Positions 17,751 through 25,853 of a stretch of DNA of 44,937 nucleotides are shown here, one piece after another (the stretch's first letter is position 1; each line of letters begins with the position of its first letter). A program made the translations under genes and the position numbers. The notes under the pieces were generated by a model, which saw nothing but the letters and a program-made list of their open reading frames with translations, ran no database searches and was not told where the DNA came from. This stretch comes from Hominisplanchenecus faecis (lineage in GTDB: Bacteria; Bacillota; Clostridia; Lachnospirales; Lachnospiraceae): assembly GCF_020687205.1 (NCBI RefSeq), contig NZ_JAJEQE010000023.1, forward strand, positions 1 through 44,937, written 5' to 3'.

Positions 17751-18542
17751 TTACACTGCCTTGTAGGTTTCGATCAGCTTGCCCTGCACGAGAAATCTTG
17801 TCTCGGAATTTCCGGTACAGGTAGAAAGTGTCACGATTTTATCATCGCTTGTCACTTCGATGTCACGTTTCAAAACGGAACGTTCAAAACAGGAATCAAT
17901 ATATTCTTGAAATTTCTTTTTGTCGGAAAACTGAAGCTGATAGGTTTCGCTTGTCGCACCGACTTCCTGGCAGGAGAAAATTTCGTATTTATAAATCTTC
18001 TCCGGCGTATATACCCAGAAATATGCATCCGAGTCAAACACTGCCTGATCGCGGAATTGTTTTAATTTTCCGAACATGGAAAGATTTCGCATATTGTGTC
18101 CGTAAATGATCGTGTTCGGATCGGAAAAATCTTTTTTGCAGCCGTGATCCATAAAAATACATCCGGCAATATTCGGCTGATTTTCAAAGGTATTGTGCAG
18201 ATAGTAATCGTTATCCTTGCCCTGCGTGACCGGATAACTGATATCGATCGCACCGACCTTCAGCCAGGCGATAATATCCTCATTCACGGCTTTCAGTCCG
18301 GTAAAATCGATCGGATTTTTCATCGTCGGCTCCGCCGCATCCGTGTTGATTTCTTCAAACATACCCTTTTCATCAATATATTTATTCTCCAGTGCATGAT
18401 ACTCATCACTGCCCTTTTTATATTCCTGATAAATCGAAAGCAGCTGATAGCCGGAATAACAGAACACGCCAAGTGCCACGATCATGATCAGCGTCCGGAT
18501 CACATCTCCGGCGGTACGCTTCTTTTTCTTGTTTTCTTCCAT
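17751..18542 (-). CDS. srtB: Class B sortase
   Basis: A 263-residue transpeptidase that anchors surface proteins to peptidoglycan. N-terminal membrane anchor (about 13-35), then the sortase barrel with catalytic His in IIYGHNMRN, Cys in LSTCTGN and Arg in SETRFLV. The length, MDHGCKK block and FGKLKQF segment fit class B. The ATG abuts the stop of the VanS-like kinase with no gap, so it belongs to that operon. No sorting-signal substrate is recognisable in the window, so its target is elsewhere. Confidence 0.92.
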   Translation of the reverse strand: MEENKKKKRTAGDVIRTLIMIVALGVFCYSGYQLLSIYQEYKKGSDEYHALENKYIDEKGMFEEINTDAAEPTMKNPIDFTGLKAVNEDIIAWLKVGAIDISYPVTQGKDNDYYLHNTFENQPNIAGCIFMDHGCKKDFSDPNTIIYGHNMRNLSMFGKLKQFRDQAVFDSDAYFWVYTPEKIYKYEIFSCQEVGATSETYQLQFSDKKKFQEYIDSCFERSVLKRDIEVTSDDKIVTLSTCTGNSETRFLVQGKLIETYKAV

Positions 18543-19700
18543 TTAAATAACACCTCCCGATTGCCGCTGTCCCTTCGGCAAAAGTCGCTTCAGACGCACC
18601 ACAAAACGGGTGGACTGAATGTCACTAAAAGCTTCGATCGTTCCTTCATGCAATTCCACGATCTCTTTTGCCACCGAAAGTCCAAGTCCGGCTCCTCCGG
18701 TCTGGCTCGATCTGGAATTGTCCGCACGGTAGAACTTTTCAAATACGGTCTGCAGTTTCTGTTTCGGGATCGGCTCACCCTGATTAGAAAATACGATGAC
18801 AACGGCAACACCTTCCCCGTATGCACGCACATCAATGTTTGTGCCGCGGTAACTATAGGCAACCGCATTTCGCAGAAGGTTATCAAACACACGGGCAAGT
18901 TTGTCCGGATCACCTTCTACCATAAGATCTTCTTCCGTATAAATATTTCCGGTCAGATTGTTATCGGCAAACACGGCATAAAATTCATCCATGATCTGCT
19001 CCAGCATCAGTGAAAGATTGATGGTCTCTTTCTCCAGACGGATATTCTGGAGATTGAACTTTGTGATCTCAAAAAATTCGCTGATCAGTTCACTTAGACG
19101 GATCGCCTTGGTGTGTGCGATATGGATATATTTTTTGCGTTCTTCCGGCGGCATATCCGGTTTTTCGTCCAGCATACTTAAATACGCGATCACAGATGTG
19201 AGAGGCGTTTTGAGATCGTGTGCCAGATAAACGACCAGATCATTTTTCCGCTGCTCACTTTCCTGTGCCATGCGTTCTTTCCGTGCCAGCGTCATTTTCA
19301 TGGTATTTAATTTCTCTGCGATCGGCTCCAGTTCTGTTTCCAGCTCGATCGGCTGTTTTGAATTTGATAAAACATTGTCGATCCCATCTCCGATGTTTTT
19401 CAGATAATTAGCAGTCTTTGACAGTGCCGCATAATATCCGACCAGAAACAGCAGCATAAATCCGATCCACTGAAACACATCCCGGTTTGCCCGAAATATA
19501 TTCTGATAGATCACATCTGCTTCTGCCTGCGAAAGATTCATTTTCATCAGAATACCGATGATCAGGTTTAAGAGCTTTCCCTGAAACAATCCGTCAAGGA
19601 TCAGTGTGACGATCATTTTTCCGACCACCAGGCTCATCATCATAATGCCCATCGTCTGCAGCATCATTTTCCATTTCAGCCTGCGATATTTATTTTTCAA
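18543..19700 (-). CDS. VanS-like sensor histidine kinase
   Basis: A 385-residue kinase with two membrane segments (about 12-38 and 74-92), a short external loop, HisKA with YLAHDLKTPLTSVIAYL, and HATPase boxes DNLLRNAVAYS and GGAGLGLSVAKEIVE. The block from LAHDLKTPLTS through FEITKFNLQ and EGDPDKLARVFDN resembles VanS of glycopeptide-resistance systems. No vanH/vanA/vanX-type genes are present, so a cell-wall-sensing role is inferred and resistance is not. It starts 11 nt inside the regulator gene, and srtB follows with zero gap. Confidence 0.9.
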   Translation of the reverse strand: MKNKYRRLKWKMMLQTMGIMMMSLVVGKMIVTLILDGLFQGKLLNLIIGILMKMNLSQAEADVIYQNIFRANRDVFQWIGFMLLFLVGYYAALSKTANYLKNIGDGIDNVLSNSKQPIELETELEPIAEKLNTMKMTLARKERMAQESEQRKNDLVVYLAHDLKTPLTSVIAYLSMLDEKPDMPPEERKKYIHIAHTKAIRLSELISEFFEITKFNLQNIRLEKETINLSLMLEQIMDEFYAVFADNNLTGNIYTEEDLMVEGDPDKLARVFDNLLRNAVAYSYRGTNIDVRAYGEGVAVVIVFSNQGEPIPKQKLQTVFEKFYRADNSRSSQTGGAGLGLSVAKEIVELHEGTIEAFSDIQSTRFVVRLKRLLPKGQRQSGGVI

Positions 19701-20385
19701 CGCGGTATCCCACTCCCCATACGGTCTTGATAAAATTACTCTTGCCGGCCGGTCCGCTCATCTTTTCTCTCAGGTGACGGATGTGGACCATAACCGTATT
19801 GTTGCTGTTTTTATAATATTTTTCTTTCCAGACTTCTTCAAACAGCCGCTCAGAACTGATGACCTGCCCGCGGTTGTCACACAGCAGCCAGAGGATATCA
19901 AACTCAATCGGTGTTAAAGTCAGATGCTTTTCATTGTAAATACACTCATGCGTGGTACGGTTCAGAAACATATTTCCAAAATCAATCACATCTTCCTGTG
20001 CCCTTCCGCCTGTATTGTACTTGGTAAACCGACGCATCTGTGCTTTGACACGTGCAATCAGTTCCAGCGGATTAAATGGCTTTGCCATGTAGTCATCTGC
20101 CCCGAGCATCAGACCGTTGATCTTGTCCATATATTCTGTTTTTGCCGTCAGCATAATAACCGGAAAATTATATTTTTCACGGATTTTCTGAAGAACCTCA
20201 AATCCATCAATATCCGGAAGCATCACATCCAGAAGTGCCATATCCGGTGCTGCTTTCTCAATCGATACAAGTGCATCTTTTCCTGTATAAAACTTTTCGA
20301 CCTCAAAGCCTTCGTTTTTCAGATACAGTTCAATAACATCTGCGATTTCCTTTTCGTCATCAACCACTAAAATTCGGTTTCCCAT
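19690..20385 (-). CDS. VanR-like response regulator
   Basis: A 231-residue OmpR-family regulator with DDEKEIADVIELYLKNEGF at the N-terminus, phospho-Asp in LLDVMLPDIDG (about residue 52), AKPFNPLELIARVKAQ, and a winged-helix domain ending GVGYRVEK. It is closest in pattern to VanR. ATG at 20385 (MGNRILV) with AGGAGG; in-frame codons upstream run through repeat sequence and are not coding. Probably controls its own operon, including srtB. Confidence 0.9.
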   Translation of the reverse strand: MGNRILVVDDEKEIADVIELYLKNEGFEVEKFYTGKDALVSIEKAAPDMALLDVMLPDIDGFEVLQKIREKYNFPVIMLTAKTEYMDKINGLMLGADDYMAKPFNPLELIARVKAQMRRFTKYNTGGRAQEDVIDFGNMFLNRTTHECIYNEKHLTLTPIEFDILWLLCDNRGQVISSERLFEEVWKEKYYKNSNNTVMVHIRHLREKMSGPAGKSNFIKTVWGVGYRVEK

Positions 20386-20420
20386 TTCTGTACTTTCCTC
20401 CTGATACAGCTTGCACCCAC

Positions 20421-20455
20421 TTTTCAAGTCGAACACAGGCAAAACCTGGTATGCG
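20421..20455. repeat. Partial family 3 repeat (TTCAAGTCGAAC end)
   Basis: TTCAAGTCGAAC (20423-20434) followed by an ACAG..AACCTGG..ATGCGG stretch matches the right end of the 230-bp element at 29488-29717, read inward. It lies about 40 nt upstream of the VanR-like start, as the other copy lies about 20 nt upstream of the methyltransferase start. The opposite end is missing. Confidence 0.55.
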
Positions 20456-20501
20456 GTTCTGCGAAGCCTTAATTGTGCAAGAGTCTGAACTCCACCCAAG
20501 A

Positions 20502-20546
20502 TTACAGACACCCGGCTCTGTCAAGAAAACCGGGTGCCGCCTGTAA
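20502..20546 (-). terminator. Hairpin downstream of asnS, possible terminator
   Basis: TTACAG/CTGTAA and CACCCGG/CCGGGTG arms form a strong two-part stem 14 nt past the asnS stop. No U tract follows, so intrinsic termination is uncertain. It may stabilise the 3' end. Confidence 0.45.
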
Positions 20547-20559
20547 GACTATGCTTTTA

Positions 20560-21951
20560 TTAAAGTTCGCAGTTTCCTACTGTTCTCGGGAACGGGATTA
20601 CGTCACGGATGTTTGACATACCGGTCAGGTACATAACGCAACGTTCGAATCCAAGTCCGAAACCTGCATGTCTTGTAGATCCATATTTTCTCAGATCCAG
20701 ATAGAATCCATAATCTTCTTCCTTCAGTCCCAGCTCATTCATGCGTGCGAGCAGTTTTTCGTAGTCGTCCTCTCTCTGACTTCCGCCGATGATCTCACCG
20801 ATACCAGGCACAAGACAGTCCATAGCAGCAACGGTTTTTCCATCTTCGTTCAGTTTCATGTAGAACGCTTTGATCTCCTTTGGATAATCTGTTACAAATA
20901 CCGGACGTTTGAAGATTTTCTCAGTCAGGTAACGCTCATGCTCTGTCTGCAGATCACATCCCCAGGATACCTTATATTCAAATTTATCGTTATTTTTCTC
21001 AAGCAATTCGATTGCTTCTGTATAAGTAACGTGTGCAAACTCGGATTCCACTACATGTTTCAGACGGTCAATCAGTCCTTTATCGACAAAATTGTTGAAG
21101 AACTGCATTTCTTCCGGTGCATTTTCCATGACATAGCGGATCACATATTTCAGCATGGACTCTGCAAGGATCATGTCATCTTTCAGATCAGCGAATGCGA
21201 TCTCCGGCTCGATCATCCAGAATTCTGCTGCATGACGTGTTGTGTTGGAGTTCTCTGCACGGAAAGTCGGTCCGAATGTATAAATGTTGCGGAATGCCTG
21301 TGCAAAGGTTTCGCCATTGAGCTGTCCACTTACGGTCAGGTTGGTCTGTTTTCCGAAGAAATCCTGGCTGAAATCTACGCCGCCCTGCTCTGTTTTCGGG
21401 ATGTTATTCAGATCCATAGTTGTTACCTGAAACATTTCGCCCGCACCTTCGCAGTCACTTCCGGTGATCAGCGGAGTATGCACATAAACGAAATCTCTCT
21501 CCTGGAAGAATTTGTGGATCGCATAAGCGGTCAGGGAACGTACACGGAACACTGCCTGGAACGCATTGGTTCTCGGACGCAGATGTGAGATGGTACGCAG
21601 ATATTCAAAGCTGTGACGTTTTTTCTGAAGTGGGTAATCCGGTGCGGAAGCTCCTTCTACCACAACTTCGTCTGCCTGGATCTCAAATGGCTGTTTTGCT
21701 TCCGGTGTCGGGATCAGCGTACCGGTAACGATAACGGCTGCTCCTACATTCAGTTTGGAAACCTGTGCAAAGTTTTCCATTTTATCGTGGTATACGATCT
21801 GCAGTGTCTCAAAGAAAGTACCGTCATGCAGCACTAAAAATCCAAATGTCTTGGAATCTCTGACGCTTCGAAGCCATCCTCCTACTGTAATCTTCTGATT
21901 TAAATATTTTTCCGTATCACGGTAAATTTCTCTTACTGTTACCAATTCCAT
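20560..21951 (-). CDS. asnS: Asparaginyl-tRNA synthetase (internal start within the fused ORF)
   Basis: A 463-residue class IIb synthetase of normal length that charges tRNA-Asn. N-terminal OB-fold anticodon domain ([19 protein letters not shown]), motif 2 ([21 protein letters not shown]) and motif 3 ([15 protein letters not shown]). The ATG at 21951 (MELVTV) has AAAGGAG exactly 8 nt upstream, inside the hydrolase part of the frame. This is a typical independent start and the product expected to support growth. The extra N-terminal 392 residues would only occur by initiation at 23127. Confidence 0.93.
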   Translation of the reverse strand: MELVTVREIYRDTEKYLNQKITVGGWLRSVRDSKTFGFLVLHDGTFFETLQIVYHDKMENFAQVSKLNVGAAVIVTGTLIPTPEAKQPFEIQADEVVVEGASAPDYPLQKKRHSFEYLRTISHLRPRTNAFQAVFRVRSLTAYAIHKFFQERDFVYVHTPLITGSDCEGAGEMFQVTTMDLNNIPKTEQGGVDFSQDFFGKQTNLTVSGQLNGETFAQAFRNIYTFGPTFRAENSNTTRHAAEFWMIEPEIAFADLKDDMILAESMLKYVIRYVMENAPEEMQFFNNFVDKGLIDRLKHVVESEFAHVTYTEAIELLEKNNDKFEYKVSWGCDLQTEHERYLTEKIFKRPVFVTDYPKEIKAFYMKLNEDGKTVAAMDCLVPGIGEIIGGSQREDDYEKLLARMNELGLKEEDYGFYLDLRKYGSTRHAGFGLGFERCVMYLTGMSNIRDVIPFPRTVGNCEL

Positions 21952-23127
21952 TTTATAAACTCCTTTGTTTTCCATTTTTACAGCAGAATCTGGTTCTGCC
22001 GTTTTCTTACTGCTCTCAGTATATCCTAATCTTTCCGACGGTGCAAGCAGGATATGGAAAAGCTTGCGTACATTTCGCTTTGTTTTTGCCTCCAGACCAT
22101 GAAAAATGTTCAGCATCTTCATCATTTTCTGTAAACGGTTCTGCGTAAAATCCATAACCGTGTCTGCCTGAGTCGCTTCAATGATCTCAAAAAGGGCATC
22201 CACGATCTCCTGCTGCTCCTCAGGAGAATACGATGCGATCCACTCATTGATCTGCTGATTTTTCTTTTCGGTCGCCGGGTTAATCTCTTCTTTGTATACA
22301 AAATCCCCTTCTTTTACTACCCAGGTGAACATATCATGCTGCAGCACACCTTTCCCGGAACTTTCCACAACCTGATAACTTCCCGCAGTATGCAGAAGCA
22401 TGCCCACAAAGGAATCCTGCGGAACCATTTTGATGATCTTCTTTTCGATCCGAAGATAACCTTCTTTCCGGTAAATATCTTCCCGGAAACCCGGCCCGTC
22501 AAAACAGTATACGGCTCTGATCCGGTCCTGGATCTGCGGTTCTGTCTCCATCGCTGCAAAGACTGCCTCATTGCCGCCTTTGGAATGTCCGCCAATCATC
22601 AGCGGGGCATCGCCGGTGTATTCTGCAATGTGCCGCAGATAGAGCCTTGCCGCCGTCTGCGACGGAATCGGGCTTTTCAGTGCCATATCAAAATCTTCTC
22701 TCCAGCCGACGATCGTCTCATCTGTCCCGCGAAATGCCACATACACCGTTCCGTCTTCCAGCAGAAATGTAACTGCCGAGAACTGCATCTGCATTTCTTT
22801 GTCCGTGAGATTGGTGTAATAATTGAGCCGCATTTTTGCAAAACGCCTGCTTCTGGCAACCGCCGCATAGAGCCTGCGATTGTCTTTTTCGTACCAGTCT
22901 GACACATACAGACTGTTGTATTTCGGATGTTTGCGAAGAGAACGCATCGTCACTCCTCTGATGTCATTTCCATCCATTTTTTCGACAAGATCCGGCACCA
23001 GATCCTGAAATTTAAAATAAGACAGCTGACACAAGATCAGACTGTCTACGTGGGAAAAAGGTCTTTCCCCGAAAGAAAGACCTCCATATTCCTTTAAATA
23101 TTTTAATGTATTATCCGTAAGTTTCAT
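20560..23127 (-). CDS. Fused ORF: Mbeg1-like (DUF2974) hydrolase + asparaginyl-tRNA synthetase
   Basis: One uninterrupted 855-codon frame. Residues 1-392 are a DUF2974/Mbeg1-like alpha/beta hydrolase: IGGHSKGGN carries the GxSxG nucleophile Ser182, [17 protein letters not shown] is the lipase-like oxyanion region, and FDGPGF follows. Residues 393-855 are a complete AsnRS. Start ATG with AGGTGATAG. No stop codon separates the two parts. The linker ([13 protein letters not shown], then MENKGVYK) looks like a former 3' end whose stop was lost. An internal ribosome site and ATG at 21951 mean free AsnRS is still likely made. Whether the full fusion is produced is not known. The hydrolase substrate is unknown. 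Confidence 0.75.
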   Translation of the reverse strand: MKLTDNTLKYLKEYGGLSFGERPFSHVDSLILCQLSYFKFQDLVPDLVEKMDGNDIRGVTMRSLRKHPKYNSLYVSDWYEKDNRRLYAAVARSRRFAKMRLNYYTNLTDKEMQMQFSAVTFLLEDGTVYVAFRGTDETIVGWREDFDMALKSPIPSQTAARLYLRHIAEYTGDAPLMIGGHSKGGNEAVFAAMETEPQIQDRIRAVYCFDGPGFREDIYRKEGYLRIEKKIIKMVPQDSFVGMLLHTAGSYQVVESSGKGVLQHDMFTWVVKEGDFVYKEEINPATEKKNQQINEWIASYSPEEQQEIVDALFEIIEATQADTVMDFTQNRLQKMMKMLNIFHGLEAKTKRNVRKLFHILLAPSERLGYTESSKKTAEPDSAVKMENKGVYKMELVTVREIYRDTEKYLNQKITVGGWLRSVRDSKTFGFLVLHDGTFFETLQIVYHDKMENFAQVSKLNVGAAVIVTGTLIPTPEAKQPFEIQADEVVVEGASAPDYPLQKKRHSFEYLRTISHLRPRTNAFQAVFRVRSLTAYAIHKFFQERDFVYVHTPLITGSDCEGAGEMFQVTTMDLNNIPKTEQGGVDFSQDFFGKQTNLTVSGQLNGETFAQAFRNIYTFGPTFRAENSNTTRHAAEFWMIEPEIAFADLKDDMILAESMLKYVIRYVMENAPEEMQFFNNFVDKGLIDRLKHVVESEFAHVTYTEAIELLEKNNDKFEYKVSWGCDLQTEHERYLTEKIFKRPVFVTDYPKEIKAFYMKLNEDGKTVAAMDCLVPGIGEIIGGSQREDDYEKLLARMNELGLKEEDYGFYLDLRKYGSTRHAGFGLGFERCVMYLTGMSNIRDVIPFPRTVGNCEL
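21960..21966 (-). promoter_or_regulatory. Internal ribosome binding site for asnS
   Basis: AAAGGAG on the minus strand, 8 nt before the AsnRS ATG, lies within the continuous frame from the upstream hydrolase. It decides that asnS can be translated separately. Confidence 0.75.
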
Positions 23128-23193
23128 ATTCTATCACCTGCAGATTTTAAAGATAAAAGCTTTCCGTTCACCGATTTCTGTGAACTGCCGCTG

Positions 23194-25251
23194 TCAAAGT
23201 TCCAGTCTTCCGACTTCTTTGTAATCGTTTGCCATGTCATAAATACGGATCTGTCCGCCGCCGACCAGATAAAAATTATCGCCGATAAAACAGCCCCGGA
23301 CTTCCTGAAGTCCGTTGTAAGAGTAGCCATAGTAAGAATCTCCGAGATTTTCCGTGAAGACATTTTCAAATCCTTTTTCTTCATCATAGCAAAAGACCAT
23401 ATAGCTGGAATCACACATGAAGCCAAAAACATTTTTTTCCGTATCAATCATCGCCGCTTTGTAATTGTAGAACAGCGGGCAGTCGTAAGTGTCTTTGATC
23501 ACAAACTTGTGCAGCTGTTTTACGTTGGACGGATCGGATACATCAAACATCGCAAGTTTGATACCTGTATAAGCTCCTGTCTCCGGATCAACTTCGTTGC
23601 CCACACCGAGCAGTTTGTTTTCTCCGTAAAAATGCAGATACGAGGAAAATCCTGTGATTTTCAGTTCTCCAAGTATTTTCGGATCAGACGGATCGCTTAA
23701 GTCAACCGAAAACAGCGGATCTGTATTGCGAAATGTCACAAAATATCCGATATCACCGAGAAATCTTGCGGAACGGATGTCTTCTCCTTCTGCCAGATCT
23801 CCAATGTTTCCGCAGACCTGCATCGCATCATCCAGCACATAGAGTGCATTTTTCTGTGTCTCCCCACTGTAGTCTGTCAGAACAACTCTGAGATAACTGT
23901 TGTACTCATTCATAGAAAAACTGTCGTTCAGAGAACCTTTTAGATCTGCCGCACCTTTTGCCTGGATCTTCCCTTTCTGGCAGGAGAATTTCAGAATCTG
24001 TGTCATCGTCACATCACTGCTCCAGTTTGTGTTGCTGATATAAATATTATTCTCACTTACATAAAAATTCTCCGCTGCAGATACAACTGCTTTCTGATCT
24101 ATGATCGCATCCGGTTTTCCGGTGCTCACAGAAGAGATTACCAGGCAGGAAGTACTGTTCTGATACTCCGGAAGAAAAATATCCGAGGACTCCATTCTTG
24201 CACCATTTACTGCCGGAATGTACTCATCAATTTCCGATGCATCGCTGACCTGCGGATCAAACTGCGTAAACAGATAAACGATATCGCCGTTTTTTCTGGA
24301 AGTGCTGTAGTGTCCCTGCTGCTGAACCACACCGGTGAGCTGCGGCTGGGAACGATCGGAAATATCATAGGTGTAAAGTTTTGTATAATTTTCCGTATCC
24401 GCCGTGTAAGTATCTTCTTCAGCATCACTGTTCAGCGTAGTCTTGCTTCCGGTCACGATCAGGCTCAGTGTGTCGCCGTCCACGTACATTTCCTGCGGTG
24501 TCTCATTCAATGCATCCAGCATGATCGTTCCCTCTGTCTGCAAAGCCTTGTCTTCTGCACGGATCAGACGGACACTGCCGGTTGCTTTCATCACATACAG
24601 ATATTTACCGTCTGTTTTGACTACATCTGCTTCATCCACGCCTGCTTCCTGCAGATTCGTCTTCGAATAAGAAAGTCCCGCTCCCGCATTTGTCTCCGAG
24701 TTTCCCATATCCATGGCCGTCATCGCCGAATCTTCCACAATATGCTCGTTTGTCGTACCTCTTGCCAGCTCTGCTGTCTCATACCCGCCATATCCGCTTT
24801 CTGTTTTTTTCAGGGCATCAAAAATCTCCTGATAACTCTTTGCACCGGCAAAAGCATAATTACCGGATTCAACATCCGCTGACGTCTGGGCCGTCGTTGT
24901 TTTTTCTGTTGTTGCTTCCGTTGTATTTTCTGTTGTAACTTCAAAAATTTCTGTCTCACCTGTCGCTTTTGTACTCTGCGATGCGTCTGCAAGCGACATC
25001 GTTCCGGCTTCATTCTGGCTGTTTTCGCCATTTGTGCCGGAAAGTCTGGTAAGACCCGTCACCCCTCCGATGATCGCCAGTGCGAAGACTGCCGCAACTG
25101 CTCCCCACTGGGCATATCTTCGAAACCGGCTTTTTTTATCCACCGGCTGTTCTTCCAGCAGACGTTTAATCTGCTCTGGATGGATTTCTTCCGGTGCATC
25201 GACATTTTCACCGGATTTTTTTATCATATCCAAAATCTTTTTTTCATCCAT
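23194..25251 (-). CDS. Membrane-anchored beta-propeller protein (Beta_propel family), possible anti-sigma partner
   Basis: A 685-residue protein. Cytoplasmic N-terminus (about 1-45, MDEKKILDMIKK), one membrane segment (about 48-68), a Thr/Glu-rich linker with repeated TTE units (about 95-125), and a long C-terminal domain of the Beta_propel family (COG4880), recognised by LQEAGVDEADVVKTDGKYLY. It lies directly downstream of an ECF sigma gene (15 nt). The topology, a short cytosolic tail plus a membrane helix plus an extracellular domain, is that of anti-sigma factors, so it may hold the sigma factor and sense something outside. That role is inferred; no known anti-sigma domain is evident. ATG at 25251 is preferred over the in-frame TTG at 25260 because AGAGGAG is 9 nt upstream. 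Confidence 0.82.
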   Translation of the reverse strand: MDEKKILDMIKKSGENVDAPEEIHPEQIKRLLEEQPVDKKSRFRRYAQWGAVAAVFALAIIGGVTGLTRLSGTNGENSQNEAGTMSLADASQSTKATGETEIFEVTTENTTEATTEKTTTAQTSADVESGNYAFAGAKSYQEIFDALKKTESGYGGYETAELARGTTNEHIVEDSAMTAMDMGNSETNAGAGLSYSKTNLQEAGVDEADVVKTDGKYLYVMKATGSVRLIRAEDKALQTEGTIMLDALNETPQEMYVDGDTLSLIVTGSKTTLNSDAEEDTYTADTENYTKLYTYDISDRSQPQLTGVVQQQGHYSTSRKNGDIVYLFTQFDPQVSDASEIDEYIPAVNGARMESSDIFLPEYQNSTSCLVISSVSTGKPDAIIDQKAVVSAAENFYVSENNIYISNTNWSSDVTMTQILKFSCQKGKIQAKGAADLKGSLNDSFSMNEYNSYLRVVLTDYSGETQKNALYVLDDAMQVCGNIGDLAEGEDIRSARFLGDIGYFVTFRNTDPLFSVDLSDPSDPKILGELKITGFSSYLHFYGENKLLGVGNEVDPETGAYTGIKLAMFDVSDPSNVKQLHKFVIKDTYDCPLFYNYKAAMIDTEKNVFGFMCDSSYMVFCYDEEKGFENVFTENLGDSYYGYSYNGLQEVRGCFIGDNFYLVGGGQIRIYDMANDYKEVGRLEL

Positions 25252-25266
25252 ACAATCCAACTCCTC

Positions 25267-25737
25267 TCACTCACTAAGCATCTGCTCCATTTTCTTAAGA
25301 GCACGGCTTTTCAGAGAACGCACGGTATTCTCATTCATTTCCAGCATGGCGGCAATCTCTTTTCCGGTATATCCGCCAAACAGACTGGAAGAAAGTATCA
25401 GACGTTCTTCGTCATTTAATTTATAAAATGCCGCCCGCACATCCATATCTTCGCTCGTGTCACGTTCCCGCCATGCCAGATCGGCCGGAAGCTCCACGGC
25501 ACGGTTCAGATAGGATTTCAGCTTCTGTCTGCATTTGTTGGCAAGAATCCGGAAAATCCAGGCACGAAAAGCATTTTCGTCTTTTAACCCTTCAATCCCC
25601 TTCCAGGCATCCAGTACTGTCTCACTTACAACATCTTCTGCTTCATGCCTGTTTTTCAGGGTATATAATGCAAATCGAAACATATCCTGATATACTTTCT
25701 CGTATTTTGCAGCAAAATCTTCTGCATTTCGCTCCAT
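25267..25737 (-). CDS. ECF-type RNA polymerase sigma factor
   Basis: A 156-residue sigma-70 family member with only regions 2 and 4. Region 2 has FALYTLKNRHEAEDVVSETVLDAWK and FRAWIFRILANKCRQK. Region 4 is at about 105-155, with LNDEERLILSSSLFGGYTGKEIAAML and the helix-turn-helix MNENTVRSLKSRALKKM. It directs RNA polymerase to a small regulon, usually in response to envelope signals. Cotranscribed with the membrane-anchored propeller protein immediately downstream. GGGGTGAT precedes the ATG. Confidence 0.93.
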   Translation of the reverse strand: MERNAEDFAAKYEKVYQDMFRFALYTLKNRHEAEDVVSETVLDAWKGIEGLKDENAFRAWIFRILANKCRQKLKSYLNRAVELPADLAWRERDTSEDMDVRAAFYKLNDEERLILSSSLFGGYTGKEIAAMLEMNENTVRSLKSRALKKMEQMLSE

Positions 25738-25797
25738 ATGATCACCCCATTCTTTTTATGCTCAGGAGGCGTTCCGTCTGCAGCCTTCCCGCCTCTC

Positions 25798-25833
25798 ATC
25801 TATACAGTGTCATTTTTTTCGTGTTTTGTTGCA
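25798..25833 (-). promoter_or_regulatory. Candidate ECF autoregulatory promoter
   Basis: The minus strand has TGCAAC (25833-25828) and, after an A-rich stretch, ACTGTATAG. The AAC core resembles ECF -35 elements. The -10 assignment and spacing are uncertain. It lies about 60-100 nt upstream of the sigma gene. Confidence 0.3.
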
Positions 25834-25853
25834 TGGAAAATTTTTTTCTGTTT

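Noticed and set aside
17751-20385. Vancomycin resistance cluster
   Set aside because: Only VanRS-like regulators are present; ligase, dehydrogenase and dipeptidase genes are absent.
20400-20450. tRNA-like GTTCGACTTG sequence
   Set aside because: Resembles a T-arm only by chance; no acceptor or anticodon arms, and it belongs to the family 3 repeat.
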